A DNA stretch of 64,000 bases, taken from positions 808,165-872,164 of the forward strand of contig NW_003314263.1 in assembly GCF_000143415.4 (NCBI RefSeq), written 5' to 3'. How positions within the stretch are numbered: position 1 is the stretch's first letter; each line of letters begins with the position of its first letter. Under the pieces are notes generated by a model that was not told the DNA's origin, did not search any database, and saw only the letters and a list, made by a program, of their open reading frames with translations. Origin of the DNA: Selaginella moellendorffii. Taxonomy: Eukaryota > Streptophyta > Lycopodiopsida > Selaginellales > Selaginellaceae. The translations under genes were made by a program, and so were the position numbers. Shown here one piece after another: positions 11,806 through 21,535 of this stretch.

Positions 11806-12381
11806 TATAAACTCCTAAATTTGGACTTCCCAAGAGGTCACCTAGCCTAGTATTATTCAAACCCAATGACATTTAACCCCAAGTATCCTAAAACCCTTAA
11901 CCGATTAGAAAAGGGGATGCACTCTTGTTCATGGGCACTTTCCCTCTATATTTGAAACCTTATGGATCGTCTCTCGAATTATTCTCTTTGGTTGCTTACA
12001 ATCCACTATGCTTCCCTGTAAGTTTACGCCCTTGTGAATGGAAGCTAAGAGCCGCAGCTGTTCTGAGAGCCCTGCTCTTTTGACACCCTACCCCTCGGGT
12101 CGAGCTTAGCCGGGAGCAAACTAAACCTACCAAATGTCAATCAACATGTGGTGTGATTCCTTTAGCCAACCAATAGAGTCGAACTCAAGACCCCTTTAAT
12201 ACCAAATGTAAACTTTTAAATTTGGACTTCCCAGCCCAATACTATTCAAACCCAATGACGCTTAACCCTAAGTATCCCAAGACCCTTAACAAATTGAAAA
12301 CACTCTTGTTCATGGGCCTTTTCCCTCTATATTTAAATTCTTATAGATCGTCTTTCAAGTTGTTCTCTTTAGTTGCTTACA
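11806..12381 (-). mobile_element. TRIM retrotransposon copy T1 (degenerate, complete layout)
   Basis: Two LTRs (11806-12000 and 12207-12381) flank about 206 bp of internal sequence. It is the reverse-oriented counterpart of the fresh copy at 15494. The tRNA-Met-type primer site is seen as the decayed AATACCAAA just before the right LTR. Compared with the fresh copy, changes are mainly C-to-T and G-to-A. It has no coding capacity; TRIMs are moved by the enzymes of autonomous elements. Confidence 0.8.
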
Positions 12382-13275
12382 TAGTCCTTCACTAGGTACA
12401 ACACACTTTAGTTCAAACATATTTCTTCCAAGCAATTAGAACCATCTTATAACTCTACTAAGTTATCTAGTTTTTAGACTTTGCTAATCCAATAACCCAA
12501 AATGTCCTTGCCTCATGATTACTTTTGAGGTGTTACCACACTTGAATACAACCTTTGTATTTATGTTTTATTCATAAAAATCATATTTATTCTAACACTT
12601 AATTATTATTTGTTCTATGTAGGCTACTTTTACCTCTTAGAATTATCCTTCTACATCATAAAAATGCCAACTCATCCTCTAAATACACCTCTAACTCCTT
12701 AGATGGTTTTAGCATTGATTAAAGGTAGCCTTAGCTACTATTGCAAGGATATATGTTCTTGTCTATATTTGACCTCTTATGGTCATTAGCTCCATTCTCT
12801 AATTCTTGAGCACCATTCTTAATCATATGAGCATAATTTTATAACTCCTTTATTGTCTAGGAGTTTCTATTATTCTTGTGATCCCAACTATAGTTGTTTA
12901 CCACAACTATATTATCTAGTTTGTTATGTCAAATATTTATATGGATCATATCCTCAACTTTTTTAGGAAATCTTTTTTACTATTCCTAATATCCAAAGGC
13001 TATTCCTTTATTAACCCCTTTCTATCCACCACATTGCATACATGTTCACATATAAATTAAAGTGGAGAGCTATACCTTCCAAACACATTACTCCTCAAGG
13101 ATAAACCCACTTCTGGGACCGTCCGATATTAATATCAAATAGTGATATACTTTACTATCAATAAGAGTCAGATTAAGGAATAGTTCTAATACCAAATTGT
13201 AAGTGACTAAATTTTTTATTTGACTTTAATCACTTAACAATGCCTTTGACATTTTGAAGGAGTTTCACTTATATT
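12382..13275. other. AT-rich spacer between TRIM copies
   Basis: Stop-dense AT-rich DNA in which no gene or element was recognised. Confidence 0.6.
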
Positions 13276-13868
13276 TATAAGCTTATGAATTTGGACTTCC
13301 CGGAAGGTCACTTAGCCCAATACTATTCAAATCCAAAGACACTTAACCCCAAGTATCCCAAGACCCTTAATCGATTAGAAAAAGGGGTGCACTTTTGTTT
13401 ATGGGCCCTTTTCCTTTATATTTGAACATTATGGATCATCTCTTGAGTCGTTTCCTTTGGTTGCTTACAATCTACTACGCCTCCTTACAAGTTCACGCCT
13501 TCGTGAATGGAAGCTGAGAGTCGCAGCTCTCCCGAGAGCCCCACTCTCTTGACACCCTACCCCTTAGGTCAAGCCCAGCCGGGAGCAAACTGGATCTTCC
13601 AAATGTCAATTAACATGTGGTGTGATTCCTTTAACCAACCAACAAAGTTGGCTTAAGACCTCTCTAATACCAAATGTAAGGTCCTGAATTTGAACTTCCC
13701 GGGAGGTCACCTAGCCCAATACTATTCAAACCCAATGACGCTTAACCCTAAATATCCCAAGACCCTTAACCAATTGGAAAAGGGAGTGCACTTTTGTTCA
13801 TGGGCTCTTTCCCTTTATATTTGAATTTTATGGATCGTTTTTTGAGTCGTTACTTTTGGTTGCTTATA
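13276..13868 (-). mobile_element. TRIM retrotransposon copy T2 (degenerate, with near-perfect target duplication)
   Basis: LTRs 13276-13469 and 13675-13868 flank about 205 bp of internal DNA in minus orientation. The 5-bp flanks are ATATT (13271-13275) and ATATC (13869-13873), a target duplication differing by one transition. The internal part keeps the primer site region (TAATACCAAA). Confidence 0.82.
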
Positions 13869-15493
13869 ATATCCTCCATAGGTTCTTATTTGCATTGGGG
13901 TACTTGCTTACTCCTAAATGTGATCTCAAGATCATATCAACTTTGCACTTAGTCTAAGTGCTCCATGTGTTTAGTTTCATTTTTAAGACCCAAAGGTACT
14001 ATCAATATCTTAGCCTGTTATGTGAAAGCTATATTTATTTGCCCTTGTCTCATTAGTAATCTAAGACCACCCACAATATGGTCCCATCTCTTTGAGACTG
14101 GGCCATCTATTTATAAGTGGTCATCTCATAACAATATCTTAGCATCTTTAGGATGACCTAAGATATAAGGAACATCACCCCTCCAATATCTTTTTTTCGA
14201 TTTCCATGAAATTTCTTTCTGTCTATAGCAATGCTTGCTAACACCATTATTAGTGTTGGGCCTGAAGGCTTATTTTCTTTCCATAGTCTGGGATTTTATG
14301 ATGACATTTCAAAACACTATAGCCCAATGCAAGCCACGTGGGTACTACCCCCACTTTTTACCACTAGGGTGCCCCAACTTATGTGGCTAGAGTGAGGCTC
14401 CAATAAGCCATACAAGGTATCCAAGTAAGTAGTGCCACTCACACTTGGATTGAGTGTATTGACCATCCGTTTTCTTGAGGGAGTTAAAGTTAGCTTTTGA
14501 ACACTTCACCAAATTACCCCACTTATCCATCCATGTTCACTTTAGACTTTGACTCCTTGATGGTTTTATCATCACCCACCATATAGGTGTAACCTTCCTT
14601 GGTCATACTGGCTATTCCTGGCTAAATTAATTCCACTAAAGACTATCTCATAAGGATTCACCAAAACCCCTAGGTTCTGAGAGACAATTGCTTGGGCTTT
14701 CACCCTTGAATTCAGACTTAAACTCAAACTCAAACTTCGACTCAGAATCAGACTTGGTTTTAGATTGGGTCTCGGTCTCAATCTCAGTCTCAGACTCTTT
14801 CCCAAACTCTGCCTTCGGGCTTCATCTTGGATTCCTTCTAGGACTCCAACTTGGACTCCTTCTCAAACTTCATCCAAACTCTTTCTTAGATTCCATTTGG
14901 AACTCCTTATATTCCTTCTTGGACTCCATCTCAACCATCTTGAACTCCATCTTGGGCCCAATTTTGACAATTCCGCAAGTTACAACACTCATTATGTGTT
15001 GGTGATTTTCTTATCCCCTTTTCAAGACTCACTTCTCAATTGCTTCATGCTTCATGCTTCATGTGCTTCATGCTTCCACTAAAAATTTTTTAACACTTTT
15101 TTGGGAGTTCCATTCTTGCTCTCGACTTCCCAAGTTAAAATTTTTAGTCTAAACGTGTTATGCTTATTTGGCTTTTGTTTTGACCACTACCATATGGCAT
15201 ACTTTGGGGTCCACTTTGGGACTAAAGGATTTGTGTCTCAATTTTAGGACTTTCAACCTCACAACCAGAGCAACAATCAACTAAAATAAATTTGTAGGAA
15301 TAAATTGGTGGTAACCAGGCATCAAGTCTTGGAGACAAGATATTAACTTCTAGTGGCTAAAACTAGGGGAAGATACTAAATACTTGGGGATTCAGATTGA
15401 TACTAAGTTAGTGTAGTGCTTCAAGATGACACCTTGCTTTGGAGGATAAAAACATCAATCCAAAAATGTGCTCCCAAAAACTCGGCTTCCCAG
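13869..15493. other. AT-rich stretch with a degenerate LTR-like patch
   Basis: No gene recognised. At about 14690-14960 a TTGGGCTTTCACCC block is followed by an irregular hexamer array of ACTCAA/ACTCTG type. This resembles the block and GACTCG-type array at about 18010-18320, so it is probably another old copy of that LTR. The open frames over this array are produced by the repeat and are not genes. Confidence 0.5.
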
Positions 15494-15688
15494 TGTAAGC
15501 AACCAAAGGGAACGACTTGAGAGACGATCCATAGGGGTTCAAATATAGAGGGAAAGGGCCCATGAATAAGAGTGCACCCCCTTTTCCAAACGGTTAAGGG
15601 TCTTGGGATATTTGGGGTTAAGTGTCCTTGGGTTTGAATAGTACTGGGCTGGGTGACCTCCTGGGAAGTCCAAACTCAGGAGCTTACA
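15494..15688 (+). repeat. TRIM LTR 1 (T3, 195 bp)
   Basis: Begins TGTAAGC and ends GCTTACA, a 7-bp terminal inverted repeat with TG...CA ends. It is directly followed by the primer binding site. Confidence 0.88.
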
Positions 15689-15690
15689 TT

Positions 15691-15702
15691 TGGTATCAGA
15701 GG
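15691..15702 (+). promoter_or_regulatory. primer binding site for initiator tRNA-Met
   Basis: TGGTATCAGAGG lies two bases after the LTR end and matches the complement of the 3' end of plant initiator tRNA-Met, the usual primer of TRIM and many plant LTR elements. Confidence 0.85.
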
Positions 15703-15894
15703 GGTCTTGGGTCCGACTCTGTTGGTTGGCTTAGGGGAATCACACCACATGTTGATTGACATCTGGCTGGTCCAGTTTGCTCCCGCTGGGCTCGACCCGA
15801 GGGGTAGGGTGTCAAGAGAGCGAGGCTCTCGGGAGAGCTGCGGCTCTCAGCTTCCGTTCACGAGGGCGTGAACTTGCAGGGAAGCGTGGTGGAT

Positions 15895-16078
15895 TGTAAG
15901 CAACCAAAGGGAACGACTTGAGAGACGATCCATAGGGGTTCAAATATAGAGGGAAAGGGCCCATGAATAAGAGTGCACCCCCTTTTCCAAACGGTTAAGG
16001 GTCTTGGGATATTTGGGGTTAAGTGTCCTTGGGTTTGAATAGTACTGGGCTGGGTGACCTCCCGGGAAGTCCAAACTC
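15895..16078 (+). repeat. TRIM LTR 2, truncated by 11 bp at the cargo junction
   Basis: Identical by eye to the LTR at 21250-21444 for 184 bp, then stops at 16078, where the chromovirus protease region begins on the other strand. The GAAGCGTGGTGGAT just before 15895 is the likely polypurine-tract region. Confidence 0.85.
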
Positions 16079-17491
16079 TATAGTCCTTGGTTCGCCTAGC
16101 CGCTGCACCGTTAGTCCGGCTTGCCGGACTATGTCTGCAGCCACAAAATTATCCGAAGCACCCGTGTCAATAAGGATCTTAACAAAGCTACCTCCGAGCT
16201 TCCCTCGGAGGGCTAGTAGATGTCGCGAACGACTCTCTACCAAAGTTGCTCGTGTAATGAGTAACTTTGAGTTAGGGACTGGATCACATACCTCAGTTTG
16301 GACTTCACCCGACTTGATGGCCATATTGGCTCTGGCCTTCTTCGGGTAGGGACATTCCCTCGAGAAGTGTCCCACTTCGCCGCAGTTGTAGCATACGTTG
16401 TTGCCCACGCTGCTATACGACTTGACCTTCTTATCCGTGGGTTTGTCTTTTTTCGCTTGGCTTCCCCACGTACTCGCTCGCTGGCCACTGGCTTTGCCTT
16501 TCCGGAACCCCGAGGACTCATTCTTAGAGAAACTCTTCTTGAATTTCCCCTTGCTATATGTTCCCCTCGGTTTGGCCCCTTTGTGAAACGTGGATCCCGA
16601 CCCCGTCGTGTTCCCCTTTCGCAGGTTATCGTTGAAATGCACCTTGATGGCCGCATCCAACGCTTCCTTGTAGTTGGTCGGGTTCCAGCGCATCACCTCA
16701 CCGCGAGCCCAGGTTTGCAAACCTGATATAAAGGCATGGAACGCATCCATATCCCCCATGTCCGTGACAAGTATCCTCTTTGCCATGAACCCATTCACAT
16801 ATTCCTGGATGGTTCCAGTCTGCTTCAGCCTACTCAACTCATCTCTTAGATGCAAAGTGGCATTCGGAGGAACGTATATCGCGCGGATCCTCGCCTTCAT
16901 CATGTCCCAGGTGGCCACCGGTCCTTTGTTGGCCTCCGTTGTTCTCCACCAAGACTTGGCATTATCTGCCAAGTATGGTTTTGCACATGGGACCTTCTCC
17001 GAGCTCGGTAACCGCAACGCTCGGAAGTAGTCCTCCATATCGTAAAACCAATCCTCCACAACCTTATAGTCGTTCACTCCCTTGAACACCGGTGGGGGCT
17101 TTGGTTTGTACTTGGGAACTGCCTGAGGGACTGATTCCACTTCGGTCTGTTCGACCTTGTCTGGTTTTGCCTCAGTCCCTGCCAAAGGGTCCGCACCTTC
17201 TGCGCTGCCAGCATCCGCAGTCTTTCGCTTTTTCTTCCGCTTCTCGTCACGCTTTAACTTGCGTACGAGAGTCTCCAGCAGGGCATTAGTCTGTGCCAAC
17301 TGTCCTTCTAGCACGTCCAATCGAGCCTTGGACGACCGAACCTCGCCACCGGACTCCTGTTTGGAAGTTTCCTCACTGGAGTCCTCCTCATGCAAGGATT
17401 CCTCATCCATAGCCTCTTGTTCAACCGGAGGCTCCAGCTCCGGCGGAGGTTCCGTCTCCGCCTGGGTTCGCTTACGCCCTGCCCTTGCCAT
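16019..17491 (-). CDS. chromovirus Gag plus start of protease (truncated by TRIM junction)
   Basis: A 490-codon frame starts at the ATG at 17491. It has an acidic/basic N-terminus with a short coiled-coil region, a retrotransposon Gag capsid region (about residues 130-280), a basic linker and a CCHC zinc knuckle (CYNCGEVGHFSRECP). It ends with an aspartic protease start carrying the catalytic motif DTGASDNFV. From 16078 downward the frame reads into TRIM LTR sequence, so the last 20 residues are not retroviral and the protease is incomplete. Gag packages element RNA. The open state of this frame suggests the cargo is young. It is antisense to the TRIM LTRs. Confidence 0.88.
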   Translation of the reverse strand: MARAGRKRTQAETEPPPELEPPVEQEAMDEESLHEEDSSEETSKQESGGEVRSSKARLDVLEGQLAQTNALLETLVRKLKRDEKRKKKRKTADAGSAEGADPLAGTEAKPDKVEQTEVESVPQAVPKYKPKPPPVFKGVNDYKVVEDWFYDMEDYFRALRLPSSEKVPCAKPYLADNAKSWWRTTEANKGPVATWDMMKARIRAIYVPPNATLHLRDELSRLKQTGTIQEYVNGFMAKRILVTDMGDMDAFHAFISGLQTWARGEVMRWNPTNYKEALDAAIKVHFNDNLRKGNTTGSGSTFHKGAKPRGTYSKGKFKKSFSKNESSGFRKGKASGQRASTWGSQAKKDKPTDKKVKSYSSVGNNVCYNCGEVGHFSRECPYPKKARANMAIKSGEVQTEVCDPVPNSKLLITRATLVESRSRHLLALRGKLGGSFVKILIDTGASDNFVAADIVRQAGLTVQRLGEPRTIEFGLPGRSPSPVLFKPKDT

Positions 17492-17565
17492 CTCCCAGCA
17501 ATCCGCCTCTATCCTTCGCTAGAACTGAGATAAAGGCTCCGAACATCCCTTGGTACCACAAGACT

Positions 17566-18779
17566 TGTTCATGGGACCCTCTAAATCCCAAGTCTTGAGT
17601 GCAACACTTGCTTCGGGACGCCGGGGCGAAACACCGTGGCCTAACGGCCCGGTATGGGTACCTCTCGCCCCCCACTTCCATCCTGAAGGAAGGCCCAAGC
17701 CCCTAGGAAGGGCGAGGACCAATGAGCCGCATGGTACTCAAGTGGGGCACCACTCCACATGAGCCGGGAGCACCGCAATCGGTTTCCCTTTCGGGAGTGG
17801 GAGCTGCTCTTGAGCACTTCCTTGGATGGCCCCTCCGGCACCAGCCAAGTCCATGCTCACTCCCACCCAAGGCCCCTTAGTCCCAGTCCCAACCTCAAGT
17901 CGGTTTGGAAGCCCAACTGGAGAGTCCCTTCAAAACTGGTTCCTGGACCTCACTATCCCTACTATACTTTTGGAACCCCCTGCAGCCCCCCCCCCCTGGG
18001 GGACGCACGCTTTGGGCTTTCACCCCTTGACCCGTATTAGTATTTGGACTTAGTCTCTGGCTCGATCTCGGATCCGATTTCGGATCCGACTTCGGATTCG
18101 GTCTCGGACTCGATCGCGGACTCGATCTCGGACCCGATCTCGGGCCCGACCTCGGACTCGACTTCGGACTCGGTCTCGGACCCGATTTCGGATCTCGGAC
18201 TCCGTCTCGAACTCGGTCTCGAACTCGGACTCGAACTCGGTCCCCGAGTCGGTCTTGGACTCGATTCCGGACTCTATCTCGAACTCGGTCCTAGAGTCGG
18301 TCTTGGACTCGATCTTTGACTTGGTCCCATCCGATGAACTCTTTGTCATTTTGGTCATGCTTTCGGGGTTCCCTTAGCCTACGACACCTCGGCGAGTTGG
18401 TTCCTTACAACTCCACCACCCCTAGAAGAAGTTCGATGCCCACATCGAACGTCTCTTTTTTATCCTACGACTTGTTGACCATGTCTCCGGGGGCATCCCC
18501 CCACTTAGCGGTGTGCCTAAGTTAGCCTCCCCGGCCAAGAGCTCATGACAATGGAATATAGGTGTCCCTATACTCCTCCCCTCACCACGCCCTAGTATGG
18601 GGTCGGGACTTGAACCCAGCCTTGCTTTACTAGGGGGTTGGGACTCGAACCCAACCTCCGTAGAATACGTCTACGGTTTCGACATCCCCGCAAGGAGTCG
18701 GGCGTAGCTCCCTACGCCTGGTCAACCTAGCTAACCCATGCTAATTAGCTTACCTTCGGCGCGCCATCGGGTCCCAACA
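17566..18779 (-). repeat. single chromovirus LTR (about 1.2 kb) between pol end and gag start
   Basis: On the minus strand it starts TGTTGGGACC and ends GGTCCCATGAACA, a near inverted repeat with TG...CA ends. It lies after the chromodomain stop (18813) and before the gag start (17491), so one LTR joins the end of one element to the beginning of another or of itself. It contains a C-run at about 17985-17996 and a degenerate hexamer array (18044-18320). The edges are inferred by eye. Confidence 0.6.
18044..18320. repeat. degenerate hexamer array (GACTCG / GATCTC type)
   Basis: About 45 imperfect 6-bp units such as GACTCG, GATCTC and GATTTC inside the chromovirus LTR. Both strands stay open across the array because 6-mers preserve frame, giving repetitive low-complexity peptides that are not genes. 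Confidence 0.85.
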
Positions 18780-18812
18780 TATGCCATTGCTCAACTTCTC
18801 AAATTGATACTT

Positions 18813-20891
18813 TTAATTGAACTTTGCATAAGTACATAGAGTTCTGCCATGCAGAAATTCCTCCACTAGATCTCGCGCGTTCGCTAGGTTCTCCTCCGGT
18901 TCCCATGTTGCTTCGCAGTGTGGAAATCCTTTCCACTTCACATGGAACTCTCTCACCTCACGTCCTTGTCGCTTGCTCTTGCGCGCATTGAGGATGGCCT
19001 CGACTTCGTATTCCTCCTCCCCTTGGATAACCTCAGGTAAAGGTCTTACTTGGTCCTTGCGAAGCGGGTCCTCAAAATACGGCTTGAGTAAGTTTACGTG
19101 GAACACGGGATGCATCTTCCCCATCTCTCGAGGAAGTCGGAGACGGTAAGCCACTTTACCGATTCGAGCCTCAATCTCGTAAGGCCCCGCGAACCTGCTT
19201 AAGGAACTCAAGATCAATTCATTTGCAGGAATACATGCATTTTTACCTTTGGGTCAACTTCCGGCTGATCCCACTTGGTAGCCTGAGGTTCTTGGTGTTC
19301 AGCCACACCTTCTCCCTAGCTTGGAACTCCACATCTCGACGCTTTTGGTTCGCGTACTTAGTTTGCCTTTGTTGAGCCCGTTCCAAGGAATCCTTCACTA
19401 TATTCCAAATGTTGAGTCTTTCCGCCGTGAATGCCTCCACTGCGGGTAACTCTCCATGATACTCGGCCACGCCGAGTTCCACAGGACCTTCAATAGCTCG
19501 CCCATTGATGACTTCCCATGGACTCACCCCGATGCTCGAATGTGGTGAGTTGTTATAACACATTTCCGCAAGTCCCAAATGACTTACCCAGTCGGTCTGG
19601 TCTCCCGAGACATAGCATCGCAAATAATCCTCCAGCTGCCTATTCACCCTTTCCGTTTGTCCATCTGTCAAGAAGTGTTAATGCCATCAATCTTGACTCA
19701 ATACTCATTACCTGTCTGTGGGTGATAGGCCGTGTTGAATTTCAACTTGGTGCGATACTGTTCTAGGAGTGTCCTCCAGAACCTACTGGTGAAGATCTTA
19801 TCTCGATCAGAGATAATCTCTTCCGGCCTTCCCCGCACTCGAACCACTTGTTCGAAGAATAGCTTCGCCACACCTTCCGCATCCACATCCGTTGTGGTGG
19901 GTATGAAATGTGCCATCTTTGAAAATCGGTCCACCACCACGAATATCGCATCGAACCCCTCGCTTGGGGGTAGTCCCGTGATGAAGTCCATCGTGAGACA
20001 TTTCCACGGACGATCTGGAATGGGGATGCTTTGCAACAAGCCCCCACTAGCCTTCGTCACGGCTTTGACCTGCTGACATGTTGGACATGTCTTTACATAG
20101 TCTTGGACGTCCTTAGCCATATCTGGCCAGTGATACTTCCTTTTGAGTAAGCCCATCGTCTTGGGCACTCCGCCGTGTCCCGCGAGAGGTCCGTCATGAC
20201 ACTCTTCCAAGGCTACTTTCCTTAGTTCCCCTTCTGGAACATACACCCTCGTTTGCTTGTAATATATGAGTCCGTTGCGTTCCGCATAGCCCGTTTTCTC
20301 TTCCGTTGGCAGCTCACCTCTCTGGTGAGCTTCCCGCGCCTCCAGATTCCTCAGCAACACTTCTTGTGCTAGACCATCACTCTCGTATGCGGTCCGCACA
20401 TCGTCCCAAAAGGTTGCAGTAGCGCTAGATATCGCCAACTTCAAGCTCTCTTTTCGACTTAGCGCATCTGCCACGATGTTGCTCTTCCCAGGCTTGTACA
20501 GGATCTTGCAATCAAACTCGGCCAAAGCATTGGCCCACCGACCTTGTTTTCCCCTTAGGTCGGGCTGTGACAAGAAGTGTTTCGTTGCCACATTGTCCGT
20601 GTAAACCTTGAAGTGTCTCCCAAGGTAGTGTCGCCACTCCTTGAGCGCCTTGACCACCGCAAACAATTCCTTCTCGTGGGCAGGCCACTTCCGTTGAGCC
20701 TTGTCCAGCTTCTTCGAGAAGAACGCTACTGGATGGTTGTCTTGCTTCAAAACTGCGCCCAACGCAAAGTCCGAAGCATCCGTGTCTACCTCAAAGTCCT
20801 TACCAAAGTCTGGTAATGCCAACACCGGAGCCTTCCTCAACTTCCCTTTGAGGTGAATGCCATCTAAGCCATAAGTATACCATGACCCCAT
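18813..20891 (-). CDS. chromovirus Pol fragment: RNase H, integrase, chromodomain, with two introns
   Basis: From about 20860 downward the frame shows the RT/RNase H junction (APVLALPDFGKDFEVDTDASD), RNase H, an H2C2 zinc-binding region (C-PTCQQVK), integrase core (TMDFITGLP, D and E residues present) and a C-terminal chromodomain (HVKWKGFPHCEATWEP). Continuity needs removal of two insertions that begin GT and end AG: 19665-19711 (47 nt) and 19195-19246 (52 nt). Removal restores the conserved PQTDGQTE and RFAGPYEIE reading. Proposed exons: 19712-20891, 19247-19664, 18813-19194. The reverse transcriptase core is missing upstream; an ATG at 20891 could start the fragment. It belongs to plant Ty3/gypsy chromoviruses. 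Whether it is expressed is unknown. Confidence 0.75.
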
Positions 20892-21210
20892 GGACTCTTG
20901 CTTTTTTTTCCTTAGATTCCTTTGATTTATTTTTGTTTTGCTATGATAGACTTTCTCACCACTTTTGGTTGCAATGGACACCTATATCAATAACAATCAA
21001 CAATTTTTATTTTATCATCGTGGACTCCATGGCAATCAGTCCAAAGTCATTGGTGGCATGTCATTTTTAACACCCTTGATCCCCTGGTTGTTCACCATAA
21101 GCCTTGTTACCAAGTGGATTGCAATCATGAAGGCATGGCATCTTCACTTCTAGGACCAGAAAATAATGCCATGGCGGAAAGTGATAGAGCTCGATAACTA
21201 GTTAGTTGAC
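20892..21210. other. cargo segment of unknown origin
   Basis: About 320 bp between the truncated pol and the last 39 bp of TRIM internal sequence. It is AT-richer than pol and shows no similarity that I recognise to the retroelement. It could be captured host sequence or spacer. Confidence 0.5.
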
Positions 21211-21249
21211 GTTCACGAGGGTGTGATCTTGCAGGGAAGCGTGGTGGAT

Positions 21250-21444
21250 TGTAAGCAACCAAAGGGAACGACTTGAGAGACGATCCATAGGGGTTCAAAT
21301 ATAGAGGGAAAGGGCCCATGAATAAGAGTGCACCCCCTTTTCCAAACGGTTAAGGGTCTTGGGATATTTGGGGTTAAGTGTCCTTGGGTTTGAATAGTAC
21401 TGGGCTGGGTGACCTCCCGGGAAGTCCAAACTCAGGAGCTTACA
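21250..21444 (+). repeat. TRIM LTR 3 (complete, 195 bp)
   Basis: TGTAAGC...GCTTACA, preceded by 39 bp of TRIM internal 3' sequence (21211-21249) including GGAAGCGTGGTGGAT. Followed by CCCAG, identical to the 5 bp before 15494. Confidence 0.88.
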
Positions 21445-21535
21445 CCCAGCAGCGAGAGTGGTTGTGGCCAAGAGCATCATTTTAGTACCACTTTTTGATC
21501 TAGCACATTCTTGAACACACTCCTAAATAGGTATG

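Larger units (their letters stand above)
15494..21444 (+). mobile_element. composite TRIM carrying an antisense permuted chromovirus, flanked by CCCAG target duplication
   Basis: The unit starts with a TRIM LTR at 15494 (TGTAAGC...) and ends with a TRIM LTR at 21444 (...GCTTACA). It is bracketed by identical 5-bp flanks CCCAG (15489-15493 and 21445-21449). Order: LTR, TRIM internal with primer site, second LTR lacking its last 11 bp, a 5.1-kb cargo (16079 to about 21210) with chromovirus genes on the opposite strand, the last 39 bp of TRIM internal sequence, and a complete LTR. The second and third LTRs look identical over their 184 shared bp; the first differs by about one base. The perfect target duplication around the whole block suggests insertion as one unit, or TRIM insertion followed by internal rearrangement; the sequence alone does not decide which. 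Confidence 0.75.

Noticed and set aside
14572-15082. Overlapping Leu/Ser-rich ORFs
   Set aside because: Same type of degenerate hexamer array in an old LTR; no codon signature.
18050-18358. Long repetitive Thr/Glu/Ser/Arg frame on the minus strand and a Ser/Asp/Pro frame on the plus strand
   Set aside because: Both follow from a 6-bp repeat inside an LTR that keeps all frames open.
18599-18650. GGGACTCGAACCCAAC resembling a tRNA B-box on the minus strand
   Set aside because: No A-box, acceptor stem or cloverleaf could be formed; it lies inside the LTR.
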